A DNA stretch of 64,000 bases, taken from Maribacter sp. (GTDB lineage: Bacteria; Bacteroidota; Bacteroidia; Flavobacteriales; Flavobacteriaceae). Under the pieces are notes generated by a model. The model worked only from the letters and a program-made list of their open reading frames with translations, searched no databases and was not told where the DNA came from. The position numbers and the translations under genes are program-made. Shown here piece by piece: positions 9,066-17,996 of the stretch (the first letter of the stretch is position 1; each line of letters starts with the position of its first letter). The stretch covers positions 1,816-65,815 of the forward strand of contig JAHDDL010000022.1 in the NCBI GenBank assembly GCA_020629415.1, written 5' to 3'.

Positions 9066-9578
9066 TTACTTCGTAAACAAAGCTTTAAGTTCGGTAGCAT
9101 TATCCGGTTTCATTTTACCGGCTAATACTAAACTTAATTGCTTTCTACGTAGTGCACCTTCAAAGCGGGTAATCTCTAGAGGGGTTTCTGGTTTCAGTTC
9201 AGGTACTTCAGTTGGTTTTCCTGTTTCATCAACGGCAACAAAAGTATAGATAGCTTCATTTGCCTTTGTGCTCTTGCCACTGTATCGGTCTTCTATCCAA
9301 ACATCAATATATACCTCCATAGAGGTGTTATATGCTCTAGAAACGGCTGCTTCTACGGTAACGACACTACCAAGTGGAATGGCTAAATTAAAAGCTACAT
9401 GGTTTACGGATGCGGTCACTGTAATTCTACGGCTATGTCTTCCGGCGGCAATACTGGCGGCACGATCCATTCGCGCTAATAATTCTCCACCAAATAAATT
9501 TTGAAGTGCATTGGTTTCACTTGGGAGAACCAAATCGGTCATTGTTGTACGTGATGCTGCAGGAGTCTTTGCTTCCAT
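9066..9578 (-). CDS. Acyl-CoA thioesterase, hotdog fold
   Basis: A 170-residue hotdog-fold protein of the YciA/BACH group, hydrolysing acyl-CoA to free acid and CoA in the cytoplasm. The family signature NALQNLFGGELLARMD (about residues 19-34), the central SVNHVAF and the second half AVSRAYNTSMEVYIDVWIE are present. Length is typical of a single hotdog domain, so it would act as a hexamer of domains. It is a single-gene unit with a TAnnTTTG promoter 17 bases upstream. Confidence 0.92.
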   Translation of the reverse strand: MEAKTPAASRTTMTDLVLPSETNALQNLFGGELLARMDRAASIAAGRHSRRITVTASVNHVAFNLAIPLGSVVTVEAAVSRAYNTSMEVYIDVWIEDRYSGKSTKANEAIYTFVAVDETGKPTEVPELKPETPLEITRFEGALRRKQLSLVLAGKMKPDNATELKALFTK

Positions 9579-9595
9579 TAATCTGAAATTTTTCG

Positions 9596-9603
9596 CAAAG
9601 ATA
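9596..9603 (-). promoter_or_regulatory. Promoter -7 element for the thioesterase
   Basis: TATCTTTG on the minus strand matches the Bacteroidota TAnnTTTG element, 17 bases before the thioesterase start codon. No well-spaced TTG -33 element is seen. Confidence 0.55.
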
Positions 9604-9638
9604 CGGGCATCAATACTACTTATAAAATGTGTACGTGT

Positions 9639-10610
9639 TTATTTTTCGGTTAATAACCAAGCATCTTTAGACTGCGTACGTTTAATTTCACGCAAGGCAT
9701 TTAAAGCATCGTTTGCATTGGTATAACTATCAAAAGTTACCATATGAAGACCATATGCATTAGTGCCATAATAACCGGCATTAAATCCATTTGCTTTAAG
9801 TTGTTCTATTTTTCTATCTGCATTGCCCTTAACCCTAAATGCACCTGCAACTATAAAATGTGTTGCTTCACCTTTGTTTGTAGCAGGTCTTGTTGCTGAA
9901 GTTGTTGTAGCATCAACAGTAACCGTTGGCAATTCTAAAGGAGATAAATCAAAAAAGGTTGCTTCTTGAATTTGTTTATTTACAAACTCTTCAGCATCCT
10001 GTCTTGCTACTTGTTCGTTTGTATGCTGCTGTTGGTAAGCACGGTAACCGGTTATGCCAGTAGAAAATGCCAACATTAAAATAGCGGCATATTTTAGATA
10101 AGGTCTAAAACCTTTTGTTTCTCTGCGCTCAGGACTGATAACGAACGGTATTTTTTCTTCAATTTCTTCTACTTCAACCTTTAAAACTTCTCTAGTTACA
10201 GGAATAGAATTAAAGTTAGAAAGACCAAATGATGATGTTAAATAGTTTGTTTCGTTAGTAGGTTGAAACAATATTTTATCTTCTTCATTTCTGGTTAGAG
10301 AACCAATATTCTTTAGGTGTAAAGAAGTTTCTTTAATTAAAACCTCTTGCCAAGATTTTACCTGTTTTTCAATTTCAACCAATGCAGTTTCATAAGAAAC
10401 CTTCTCTGCATTTGACACATAAGAAACCAAAAGCCCATCATTAGAGATGAGTTGTCTATTAAAAACAATAGATTTATTCGGCGCGCTAAACGTGTTTGTA
10501 ACTACATTTAATTGGGCTGAATTTTTTTGGGTAAGGAATGCTCCAAAACCAGGAACAACAACACAGTTGTACCTATAAAGTAAATCGCTTATATAGTGTT
10601 CTAAAACCAT
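9639..10610 (-). CDS. HU-CCDC81 and SPOR domain membrane protein
   Basis: A 323-residue protein. The N-terminal 130 residues match the tandem HU-like (CCDC81-type) domains found in Bacteroidota (ISDLLYRYNCVVVPGFGAF at the start). A single transmembrane helix lies at about 172-190 (after a basic stretch), then a linker rich in Thr/Ala, and a C-terminal SPOR domain from about residue 247 (HFIVAGAFRVKGNADRKIEQL). SPOR domains bind denuded septal peptidoglycan; HU-like folds bind DNA or protein. The topology is cytoplasmic HU, periplasmic SPOR, suggesting a link between nucleoid and division site. That role is inference. It is divergent from dprA. Confidence 0.88.
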   Translation of the reverse strand: MVLEHYISDLLYRYNCVVVPGFGAFLTQKNSAQLNVVTNTFSAPNKSIVFNRQLISNDGLLVSYVSNAEKVSYETALVEIEKQVKSWQEVLIKETSLHLKNIGSLTRNEEDKILFQPTNETNYLTSSFGLSNFNSIPVTREVLKVEVEEIEEKIPFVISPERRETKGFRPYLKYAAILMLAFSTGITGYRAYQQQHTNEQVARQDAEEFVNKQIQEATFFDLSPLELPTVTVDATTTSATRPATNKGEATHFIVAGAFRVKGNADRKIEQLKANGFNAGYYGTNAYGLHMVTFDSYTNANDALNALREIKRTQSKDAWLLTEK

Positions 10611-10702
10611 AGGATCACAAATATGAAAAAAATAAAGAGGTATAAAAACCCCTTTGGTAACTTTTTATTAACATATTTTTTTCGCTTATTTGTGAACAAG
10701 AA

Positions 10703-11827
10703 ATGAAAACTACACAACATACTGCTGATGAACTTGTTGCAATTCTTCGTTTGCAACATGTGCCAAATATTGGAGATGTACTTGCAAAGAAATTAATTTC
10801 GCATTGCGGTAGTCCATCCGCAATTTTCGAAGATAAAAAGCAAAATCTACTTAAAATTGATGGTATAGGTACACATACGATCAAGCATTTATTTGATGTG
10901 GAGCATGTAGAGGCCGCGGAGTCTGAATACAATTATATTTTAAAGAACGATATAAGTTGCACGTATTTTTTAGATGATGACTATCCTAAGTATTTAAAGC
11001 ATTGTATAGACGGTCCTATTTTGTTATTCAAAAAAGGAAATATTGATTTACAGAACCGTAAACTTATAAGCGTAGTAGGCACACGTAAGATTACCAGTTA
11101 CGGAACGTCTTTTTGCGAAAAGTTTATTGAGGAGGTGGCGCCATTGAATCCTGTAATCATTAGTGGTTTTGCATACGGTGTAGATATTTGCATTCAGAGA
11201 GAGGCCGTAAAGCATGGTCTGCAAACCGTAGGTTGTCTAGCCCACGGCTTAAATCAAATCTACCCAAAGGTACATGCCAAATATCAGGCAGATGTTTTAA
11301 GGAACGGCGGTTTTTATACCGAATTTTGGAGTACAAGTAATCCTGAACGTGAAAATTTTTTAAAGCGTAACCGAATAATTGCCGGGATAAGCGAAGCTAC
11401 CGTGGTAGTGGAATCTGCTGAAAAAGGCGGAAGCTTGGTTACTGCCGATATTGCCAACAGTTATAATAGAGATGTTTTTGCCGTACCAGGCAGAACAACG
11501 GATAAATATAGTCTGGGCTGTAATAACCTGATCAAGCAGCAAAAAGCTCATGTAATGACATCGGCTGCAGATTTAATTTATTTGTTGGATTGGGATATTG
11601 AGGAGAAACAGAATAAGAGCAAGAGCATTCAAAAACAATTGTTCATTGAATTGGATGATATAGAACAGAATATTTATACTTACTTACAGAATAACGGCAA
11701 GCAAATTTTAGACAGTATCGCCCTAGATTGTAAGCTGCCAATTTTTAGAACATCTTCTACCTTGTTGACCATGGAAATGAAAGGGGTAATACGGCCACTG
11801 CCTGGTAAATTGTTCGAGGCTATTTAA
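10703..11827 (+). CDS. dprA: DNA-processing protein DprA
   Basis: A 374-residue DprA/Smf protein, which loads RecA on incoming single-stranded DNA during natural transformation. An N-terminal helical (SAM-like) region is followed by the Rossmann core with ISVVGTRKITSYG, VISGFAYGVD and AHGLNQIYPKVH, and a C-terminal winged-helix (DML1) domain begins about residue 310. Length is standard. It is transcribed away from the SPOR gene and toward trpS, with a shared bidirectional terminator downstream. Confidence 0.96.
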   Translation: MKTTQHTADELVAILRLQHVPNIGDVLAKKLISHCGSPSAIFEDKKQNLLKIDGIGTHTIKHLFDVEHVEAAESEYNYILKNDISCTYFLDDDYPKYLKHCIDGPILLFKKGNIDLQNRKLISVVGTRKITSYGTSFCEKFIEEVAPLNPVIISGFAYGVDICIQREAVKHGLQTVGCLAHGLNQIYPKVHAKYQADVLRNGGFYTEFWSTSNPERENFLKRNRIIAGISEATVVVESAEKGGSLVTADIANSYNRDVFAVPGRTTDKYSLGCNNLIKQQKAHVMTSAADLIYLLDWDIEEKQNKSKSIQKQLFIELDDIEQNIYTYLQNNGKQILDSIALDCKLPIFRTSSTLLTMEMKGVIRPLPGKLFEAI

Positions 11828-11954
11828 AAATTTTACAAACCACTCAGTTTGTTTTTTGAATTTTAAAAGAACAACAGGAACTAATTCAGCACTTTATCGA
11901 TAAAATGCTATTTTATATCAGAAAACTAGAAGAACACTCAAGTTTCATTGAAAC

Positions 11955-11982
11955 AAAAAACCGACCACTAGGTCGGTTTTTT
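11955..11982. terminator. Bidirectional terminator, dprA/trpS
   Basis: A6-CCGACC-ACTA-GGTCGG-T6: a GC-rich 6-bp core extended by A-T pairs, symmetrical, so it can end both converging transcripts (dprA on plus, trpS on minus). Confidence 0.9.
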
Positions 11983-12008
11983 CAATATGATGTTTTTTGA
12001 AGTATTTT

Positions 12009-12977
12009 TTAATAACCTAACTTTTCACGAACCCTTTCTAGTACTCCGTCCGCTACTTTTCTGGCTTTTTCCGCGCCTAAAGCTAAAGCATCGTCCAGTT
12101 CTTCTAAGTGATTCATATAGTACTCAAACTTCTCGCGAGGTTCTTCAAATTTATTGACGATGACTTCGTAAAGTGCTTGTTTTGCATGCCCATACCCATA
12201 GTTTCCTGCTAAGTAATTGGCGCTCATTTCTTCTATTTGAGGTTGACTGGCCAAAATTTGATAAAGGGCGAATACATTATCGTTAGTTGGGTCTTTTGGA
12301 TCTTCCATTGGGGTACTATCCGTTTGTATGCCCATAATCTGTTTGCGTAGTTTTTTATCCGATTGAAACAGACTGATCAAATTACCCTTGCTCTTACTCA
12401 TTTTGGCACCATCCGTACCAGGTATATACATGGTTTCTTCTTGTACCTTGCCTTCCGGTAAAACAAATGTTTCTCCCAATTGAGCATGAAAACGAGAAGC
12501 AACATCCCTGGTCATTTCTATGTGTTGCATTTGATCTTTGCCTACAGGTACAATATTTGCATCATACAACAATATATCTGCAGCCATTAACATTGGGTAG
12601 GTAAATAGTCCGGCATTTACGTCGTCCAATCTATCTGCCTTGTCTTTAAAAGAATGGGCAAGTGTTAAACGTTGGTATGGAAAAAAACAGCTTAGGTACC
12701 AAGATAACTCGGTAGTCTGTGGCACATCGCTCTGTCTATAGAAGACAGTATTTTCTATATCTAACCCAAAAGCTAGCCACGTTGCGGCAACGGCATAGGT
12801 GTTATGGCGTAATTCCGCGCCATTTTTGATCTGGGTCAATGAATGCATATCCGCTATAAATAGAAAAGATTCGTTAGAAGGATCATTTGCCATTTCAATT
12901 GCCGGTTTGATCGCCCCAAGAATGTTACCTAAATGCGGAGTTCCTGTACTTTGTATGCCTGTTAAAATTCTTGCCAT
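12009..12977 (-). CDS. trpS: Tryptophanyl-tRNA synthetase
   Basis: A 322-residue class I aminoacyl-tRNA synthetase charging tRNA-Trp. The HIGH-type motif appears as TGTPHLGN (about residues 11-18) and the KMSKS loop as AKMSKSKGN (about 190-198). Supporting signatures are PVGKDQMQHIEMTRD and the N-terminal GIQSTG. Length matches bacterial TrpRS (about 325-330). It is a single gene with a TAnnTTTG promoter about 20 bases upstream, divergent from plsC. Confidence 0.98.
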   Translation of the reverse strand: MARILTGIQSTGTPHLGNILGAIKPAIEMANDPSNESFLFIADMHSLTQIKNGAELRHNTYAVAATWLAFGLDIENTVFYRQSDVPQTTELSWYLSCFFPYQRLTLAHSFKDKADRLDDVNAGLFTYPMLMAADILLYDANIVPVGKDQMQHIEMTRDVASRFHAQLGETFVLPEGKVQEETMYIPGTDGAKMSKSKGNLISLFQSDKKLRKQIMGIQTDSTPMEDPKDPTNDNVFALYQILASQPQIEEMSANYLAGNYGYGHAKQALYEVIVNKFEEPREKFEYYMNHLEELDDALALGAEKARKVADGVLERVREKLGY

Positions 12978-12996
12978 TTTCTTTATTCTAAAAAAG

Positions 12997-13004
12997 CAAA
13001 GGTA
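12997..13004 (-). promoter_or_regulatory. Promoter -7 element for trpS
   Basis: TACCTTTG on the minus strand, matching TAnnTTTG, 19 bases before the trpS start codon. Confidence 0.5.
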
Positions 13005-13036
13005 AAAACAAATACAAAAAAACTATCGTAAATACC

Positions 13037-13044
13037 TACTTTTG
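13037..13044 (+). promoter_or_regulatory. Promoter -7 element for plsC, implying a leaderless mRNA
   Basis: TACTTTTG matches TAnnTTTG and ends only four bases before the plsC ATG at 13049. Transcription would start at or next to the start codon. Confidence 0.45.
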
Positions 13045-13048
13045 ATTT

Positions 13049-13789
13049 ATGCTTAAATTGGTAAAACACGCCGGTCAAACAATATATCGAATTTGGTTTT
13101 ATATTCTTGTGGCCATTCCTATCCTGATCTTTTTTCCATTTCTTGTCATATTCGCTTCAAGAGAAGCGTGGTATCCACAATTTTTTTGGATGGCCAGAAA
13201 TCTATGGGCCAGATTTATACTATATGGTATGTTTTGCTTTCCAAAGGTAACCTATGAGCAGAAGTTGATTAAAAATAAGAGCTATATGCTAGTTGCCAAT
13301 CATACCAGTATGCTTGATATTATGCTGATGTTAATAGTAAGTAGAAACCCCTTTGTTTTCGTTGGAAAAAAGGAATTGGTTAAAATACCTTTATTCGGCT
13401 TTTTCTATAAACGTGTATGTATTATGGTAGATCGTGATAATACCCAAAGTAGAACCGCGGTTTATAGACGTGCTCAAAAAAGATTACAACAGGGTTTAAG
13501 TATCTGTATTTTTCCTGAAGGTGGTGTGCCCGAGGAGCATGTGCTGTTAGATAAGTTTAAAGATGGAGCCTTTAAAATGGCTATTGCCCATAAAATACCC
13601 GTAGTACCCATGACCTTTTATGATAATAAGCAAAGGTTTTCATTTACATTTTTTAGCGGTGGTCCGGGTAAATGTAGGGCAAGGGTACATTCCTTTGTTG
13701 AGACGCACTCTATACGCCCAGAAGATACGGCAGAGCTTAGAAATAACGTTAGGGAAACAATACTTAAAGATTTAACGGCTAATGGCTAA
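13049..13789 (+). CDS. plsC: 1-acyl-sn-glycerol-3-phosphate acyltransferase
   Basis: A 246-residue inner-membrane-associated acyltransferase that makes phosphatidic acid from lysophosphatidic acid and an acyl donor. It has an N-terminal hydrophobic helix (residues about 15-35), the catalytic NHTSMLD box (HX4D, near residue 88), the VGKKEL block and the FPEGGVPEE glycerol-phosphate binding motif. Length is typical. The last four bases overlap the convergent barrel gene on the other strand. Confidence 0.93.
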   Translation: MLKLVKHAGQTIYRIWFYILVAIPILIFFPFLVIFASREAWYPQFFWMARNLWARFILYGMFCFPKVTYEQKLIKNKSYMLVANHTSMLDIMLMLIVSRNPFVFVGKKELVKIPLFGFFYKRVCIMVDRDNTQSRTAVYRRAQKRLQQGLSICIFPEGGVPEEHVLLDKFKDGAFKMAIAHKIPVVPMTFYDNKQRFSFTFFSGGPGKCRARVHSFVETHSIRPEDTAELRNNVRETILKDLTANG

Positions 13790-14340
13790 AATCTATAACC
13801 TAAATTTATTCCACCTTTTCCAATGATAGTAAAGTCCCTATCGTTTTTAAATAGGTTACGGCCTATGCCCAAATCTATTTCTACAATAAAACCTCTCTTG
13901 GTAATTAATTTTACACCTGTGCCAATACCCAGGGCAAAATCTACAACGTTGTCATCATAACCGGAATTTGAATAATAGGTGTCAGTTAGTTCGTCATAAT
14001 AGGAGTCGTAGGTGTAATCATCTACGGAATTAAGCATTCCAAAGGCTTCCACAAAAAATCCTGTTGCATACTTCTTACCAAAATATTGACGGTAGTAAGG
14101 GGAAACATAGTAGTTGACATCAATAGTTTCGTCATCAAAAGCAAATAAAACATCTAGGCCTATGGCAGACTCTTCATTAAGCAAATATTGATAATCTACT
14201 TCAATGGCGCCCAAGATTAAAAAAAGGCCGTTTACTTTTAATTCGTGACGTTCTTGTGATGTGGCGTACTCATTATCTTGGTCTTGAGAGTAGGCAAAAA
14301 CACTAAAAAGACAAAGACAGCTTAAAATATACTTTTTCAT
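13786..14340 (-). CDS. Small outer-membrane beta-barrel protein
   Basis: A 184-residue protein with a signal peptide (residues 1-19, cleaved near FAYSQ) and alternating beta-strand sequence ending in LGYRF, the aromatic C-terminus expected of outer-membrane barrels. An acidic, Tyr-rich loop (DDYTYDSYYDE region, residues about 100-125) probably faces outside. It starts nine bases after the dual-membrane protein gene, so it is the last gene of the sigma-factor operon and could be the sensor's partner or regulated product. Confidence 0.8.
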   Translation of the reverse strand: MKKYILSCLCLFSVFAYSQDQDNEYATSQERHELKVNGLFLILGAIEVDYQYLLNEESAIGLDVLFAFDDETIDVNYYVSPYYRQYFGKKYATGFFVEAFGMLNSVDDYTYDSYYDELTDTYYSNSGYDDNVVDFALGIGTGVKLITKRGFIVEIDLGIGRNLFKNDRDFTIIGKGGINLGYRF

Positions 14341-14349
14341 ATGTATTTT

Positions 14350-15870
14350 TTAAAATTGAAAGGTGAGTCCGCTGTAAACCCCAACCGAATATGGTCTAAA
14401 CGTTCCGTTTACATCAGAAAAGGTGTTTAATTGATATTTAAATATTGGTTCTATATTTAACCTAATTTTCTGTGAGAAACTATAGTTAAGTCCTAGGCCC
14501 ATATTGGCACTAAAGTTTAGGTCGTTTATATTATTTGCCTCTCCAATTTCTGTAGTTAAATCTCCAGAGGTCAAGGATACCGTATTATCAATTAAAAATA
14601 GCGAGCTTACACCACCAATAAGATTTACACCTAACTTTTTATCGATTAAGGCATAATTTAATTCTACAGGTAGTTCAACATAACCGAATTGTTGGGACAT
14701 ATAACCTTCTCTTGTAGGGCTTTTTGCGGTTATATCTTGGGCAGAATTCATAGTGTTGAATTTATCTGAAGCAACCCTATTACTAGAAATTTTTAAGGTG
14801 CTAGATGTTTCTGCATAATTAATTGTTGCCAGTTGGCCTTCATTAGAATCTAGACCGGCCGTAGATGAAAAAGCTACATCTTCGGTGTCATAACCGTAAT
14901 CAACTTTATTGATACCTGAACGTATCGTCAGTTTTTTAGTTACTGCATAAGCTACCGATACACCGTAGCTCATATTTACATTACCTGATTTTGCATTGGG
15001 ACTAAAAATAGAGTTTACCGGTGAACCTTCGCCAAGTGCATTAAAATATACCGGTGCAACATTAGGTCCTGCAGACCATCTGTTACTGGTAACTTTTTCC
15101 TTTTTCAATTCTTTTTGGTCCTCTATTTCTTCAAAAATAGATTTCTTTTCAGGTTCAAGTTTTTTGGCAGCATCTTCAGTAGAAGTATTTGCGGCAATAT
15201 CGTTTTCTTTACCGATAATATTTGGGTCTGACTGAATAACAGCATCCGCCTTGTTGATAGCTACTGTTTCATTTATATTTTGAATATTGGATAATGAATT
15301 TTTGCTATCACTCTCGTTCATTGCAGTGCTCAAAGTATTTTTAGCAATCAAATCTTCTTGGACCAAAACATTGTTTTCCGGACTGTTTTTCTTCTGTTCG
15401 GCTACAGCATTTGCAATACCTGAGTTCTTATGCGTGTCAGTTTTTTTAATGGTTAACGCAGCATTGTTAGATTCGTTTTCAGTGTTAGACAAAAAATTCT
15501 CTTTACCTAAAGACTGTTTTTCATTGACCCTGGTAGTCTGTTCAACTATTTGGTCAGTGTTTGTGTTTATAGTATCAACATGAGCATTAGCTTCTGTAGT
15601 GGGTTGAATGTCTTCTATTATTTTAGATTTATTATCTGTATCTACCAAAATTTCATTGGTAGTGTGTTCTTCTGTAAAAGAATTAAATACTAATAGACCG
15701 ATCACTAAAGCGGCAGCTATACCACCAAATGACCACCATAAGGGTATAATTCTTTTCTTTTTACGTTTGTCCAGTGACGCATCAATCGCACGCCAAACTT
15801 TATTGTCAGGGGTTTGCTTGAAATCCGATAACTTATCTCGGAAAAGTTCGTCTATATTTTTCTTCTGCAT
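14350..15870 (-). CDS. Dual-membrane protein: cytoplasmic anti-sigma-like N-terminus plus outer-membrane barrel
   Basis: A 506-residue protein with an unusual layout. Residues 1-40 are charged and cytoplasmic (FRDKLSDFKQTPDNKVWRAID, then KRKKKR); a single transmembrane helix lies at about 41-64; residues about 65-260 are a long polar Asn/Thr/Glu/Lys-rich linker; residues about 262-506 are a PorT-like outer-membrane beta-barrel ending in GLTFQF. The linker is long enough to cross the periplasm, so one chain would span both membranes. It lies 32 bases downstream of an ECF sigma gene. This matches the dual membrane-spanning anti-sigma factors (Dma) reported in Bacteroides thetaiotaomicron. The anti-sigma role here is inferred from architecture and position. 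Confidence 0.8.
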   Translation of the reverse strand: MQKKNIDELFRDKLSDFKQTPDNKVWRAIDASLDKRKKKRIIPLWWSFGGIAAALVIGLLVFNSFTEEHTTNEILVDTDNKSKIIEDIQPTTEANAHVDTINTNTDQIVEQTTRVNEKQSLGKENFLSNTENESNNAALTIKKTDTHKNSGIANAVAEQKKNSPENNVLVQEDLIAKNTLSTAMNESDSKNSLSNIQNINETVAINKADAVIQSDPNIIGKENDIAANTSTEDAAKKLEPEKKSIFEEIEDQKELKKEKVTSNRWSAGPNVAPVYFNALGEGSPVNSIFSPNAKSGNVNMSYGVSVAYAVTKKLTIRSGINKVDYGYDTEDVAFSSTAGLDSNEGQLATINYAETSSTLKISSNRVASDKFNTMNSAQDITAKSPTREGYMSQQFGYVELPVELNYALIDKKLGVNLIGGVSSLFLIDNTVSLTSGDLTTEIGEANNINDLNFSANMGLGLNYSFSQKIRLNIEPIFKYQLNTFSDVNGTFRPYSVGVYSGLTFQF

Positions 15871-15902
15871 CTAGTACTGTTTCTATTTATAGTTAAATTG
15901 AA

Positions 15903-16469
15903 CTATAAAAAGTGTGTTGATATTATAATTAAGATACTTACAATAGATTTTGTAATCTTAGTTTCTATTTTTTCTTTTAACAATGCACGGGCCCTGGCAA
16001 GATTAGATTTAGATGTGCCAACTGTTGTTCCCATCATTTCGCTAATTTCTTTGTGTGTGTACCCGTCCATAACATAAAGGTTGAATGTAGCCCGATATTT
16101 ATCGGGTAATTCCTGTATGTAGCTTAAAAGTGTTTGTAAGCTAATGTCGCAAAAATCATTATCTACTGTTACCTCTTCTTCCGTATTGTCCGTAACTACG
16201 TTTAAATATTCTTGTTTTCTATATTTTTGTAGCGCCGTGTTTACCGTAATTCTTTTCATCCACCCTTCAAAAGACCCTTTATTTTTAAATTGGCCAATTT
16301 TATCATAAATGGTCATAAAGCTGTCATGTAGGGTATCTTCTGCCTGAGATTTGGATTTGGAGTATTTAAGGCATATACCAAATAGCGTAGTGGCATAGGC
16401 TCTATATAATAGTTCCTGTGCTTTACGGTCACCTTTTTTGCAATTATGTATGAGTTCTTCTAGACTCAC
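15903..16469 (-). CDS. ECF-type RNA polymerase sigma factor
   Basis: A 188-residue sigma factor with region 2 (AEDTLHDSFMTIYDKIGQF, WMKRITVNTAL) and region 4 (LPDKYRATFNLYVMDGYTHKEISEMMG, then SNLARARALLKEK). An odd feature is the hydrophobic C-terminal tail, SIVSILIIISTHFL, which is not usual for a sigma factor and could touch the membrane. It is followed by the dual-membrane protein and preceded 15 bases upstream by a lipoprotein gene, so it is likely part of a four-gene operon in which the dual-membrane protein holds it inactive. Confidence 0.93.
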   Translation of the reverse strand: MSLEELIHNCKKGDRKAQELLYRAYATTLFGICLKYSKSKSQAEDTLHDSFMTIYDKIGQFKNKGSFEGWMKRITVNTALQKYRKQEYLNVVTDNTEEEVTVDNDFCDISLQTLLSYIQELPDKYRATFNLYVMDGYTHKEISEMMGTTVGTSKSNLARARALLKEKIETKITKSIVSILIIISTHFL

Positions 16470-16484
16470 AAATGGTTGGTTGTT

Positions 16485-16910
16485 TTAAGGGTTGTTTACT
16501 GGAACTACAATTTCCATATATTCTGCCTCTCCGTCACTATTATCGCCTTTATAAAATTTAAATGTATAAGGTTCTTTATAAATTACTTGGAAGTTGAAAG
16601 ACGCTGTTTCTTGAATTATTTCTTCCATACAATCATCAAAATCAGTTCTTACTGCCCCAATGGCAACAACACTTCTAACGGTCAGGGAATCTTTAACAAC
16701 GTCAAAACCTTCATAGTACGTACAACTATCGGGTTTTAAATAATTTACAGAAATCGTATAAACCTCGTTAAGGTCAAAAGATTCCGGTACTTCTGCATCA
16801 ACAATCTCCAATGCCGTGAAATGGAAATTGGCATCATCATCATCAATAGAACAACCATTGCATAAAAATGCTAAGACCAATGTCAATAACATCAACTTAA
16901 TTTTCATCAT
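16485..16910 (-). CDS. Small acidic lipoprotein
   Basis: About 141 residues from the ATG at 16910 (or 140 from 16907). The signal ends LCNGC, giving a lipidated Cys followed by SIDDDD, an acidic stretch of the sort associated with surface export in Bacteroidota. The upstream start at 16946 would add an unneeded second hydrophobic stretch. Four Cys residues beyond the lipidated one could form disulfides. Function is unknown; it lies just upstream of the ECF sigma gene and downstream of recA in the same direction. Confidence 0.75.
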   Translation of the reverse strand: MMKIKLMLLTLVLAFLCNGCSIDDDDANFHFTALEIVDAEVPESFDLNEVYTISVNYLKPDSCTYYEGFDVVKDSLTVRSVVAIGAVRTDFDDCMEEIIQETASFNFQVIYKEPYTFKFYKGDNSDGEAEYMEIVVPVNNP

Positions 16911-16988
16911 ACAACTATTTTGTAGTAAGATGAAAATTAGACGCAATGGTTGCGTAAACTAAATTATGTTTGCTTAATTCAAATTAAA

Positions 16989-17996
16989 TTAAGCATTTAA
17001 AGCTGCAATGGCTTCTCTGATCTTACCATCTAATTCCTCGAACAATTCTGGATTGTCTAAAAGTAGATTTTTAACCGCATCACGCCCTTGCCCTAATTTT
17101 GTATCTCCATAGCTAAACCATGAACCACTCTTTTTAACTATTTCGTATTCAACACCTAAGTCAATCACTTCGCCAACTTTTGAAATACCTTCACCATACA
17201 TTATGTCGAACTCGGTTGTACGGAAAGGAGGGGCTACTTTATTTTTTACGACCTTAACCCTGGTCTTGTTACCTTGAACATTTCCATCGGTATCTTTTAT
17301 TTGTGTTGACCTTCTAATGTCTAAACGAACAGATGCGTAAAATTTAAGTGCATTACCACCGGTAGTTGTTTCTGGGTTACCGAACATAACGCCAATTTTT
17401 TCACGTAACTGGTTTATGAATATTACGGTACAGTTTGTTTTACTGATAGAACCGGTAAGTTTTCTAAGTGCCTGTGACATTAAACGAGCATGAAGGCCCA
17501 TTTTAGAATCTCCCATCTCGCCTTCAATCTCACTCTTTGGCGTTAAAGCGGCAACAGAATCGACTACAACGATGTCTATAGCTCCAGATCTAATTAGGTT
17601 ATCTGCAATTTCTAAAGCTTGCTCCCCATTATCTGGCTGAGAAATAATCAAGTTGTCAATATCTACACCTAGTTTTTGAGCGTAAAAACGATCAAAGGCA
17701 TGTTCCGCATCTATAAACGCTGCAATCCCTCCATTTTTTTGTGCTTCGGCAATTGCGTGTAAGGTAAGGGTAGTTTTACCTGAAGATTCCGGACCGTAAA
17801 TTTCTATTACACGACCCCTTGGGTAACCACCTACGCCTAATGCTATATCTAAACCTAAAGAACCAGAAGGTATTACTTCCACATCTGCAACAACACTATC
17901 TCCTAATTTCATTACAGCGCCCTTACCGTAGGTTTTATCCATCTTGTCAAGGGTCAACTTTAACGCTTTTAATTTTGCTTCTTTTTCAGAACTCAT
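16989..17996 (-). CDS. recA: Recombinase RecA
   Basis: A 335-residue RecA, the ATP-dependent strand-exchange protein and SOS co-protease. The Walker A motif GPESSGKT is at 68-75; Walker B lies in [15 protein letters not shown]; the L2/ATP-sensing region [20 protein letters not shown] is intact. The C-terminus ends with REAIAALNA and lacks the long acidic tail of enterobacterial RecA. No SOS box can be assigned with confidence in the 370-bp upstream region, which also holds a plus-strand transcription unit. Confidence 0.99.
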   Translation of the reverse strand: MSSEKEAKLKALKLTLDKMDKTYGKGAVMKLGDSVVADVEVIPSGSLGLDIALGVGGYPRGRVIEIYGPESSGKTTLTLHAIAEAQKNGGIAAFIDAEHAFDRFYAQKLGVDIDNLIISQPDNGEQALEIADNLIRSGAIDIVVVDSVAALTPKSEIEGEMGDSKMGLHARLMSQALRKLTGSISKTNCTVIFINQLREKIGVMFGNPETTTGGNALKFYASVRLDIRRSTQIKDTDGNVQGNKTRVKVVKNKVAPPFRTTEFDIMYGEGISKVGEVIDLGVEYEIVKKSGSWFSYGDTKLGQGRDAVKNLLLDNPELFEELDGKIREAIAALNA

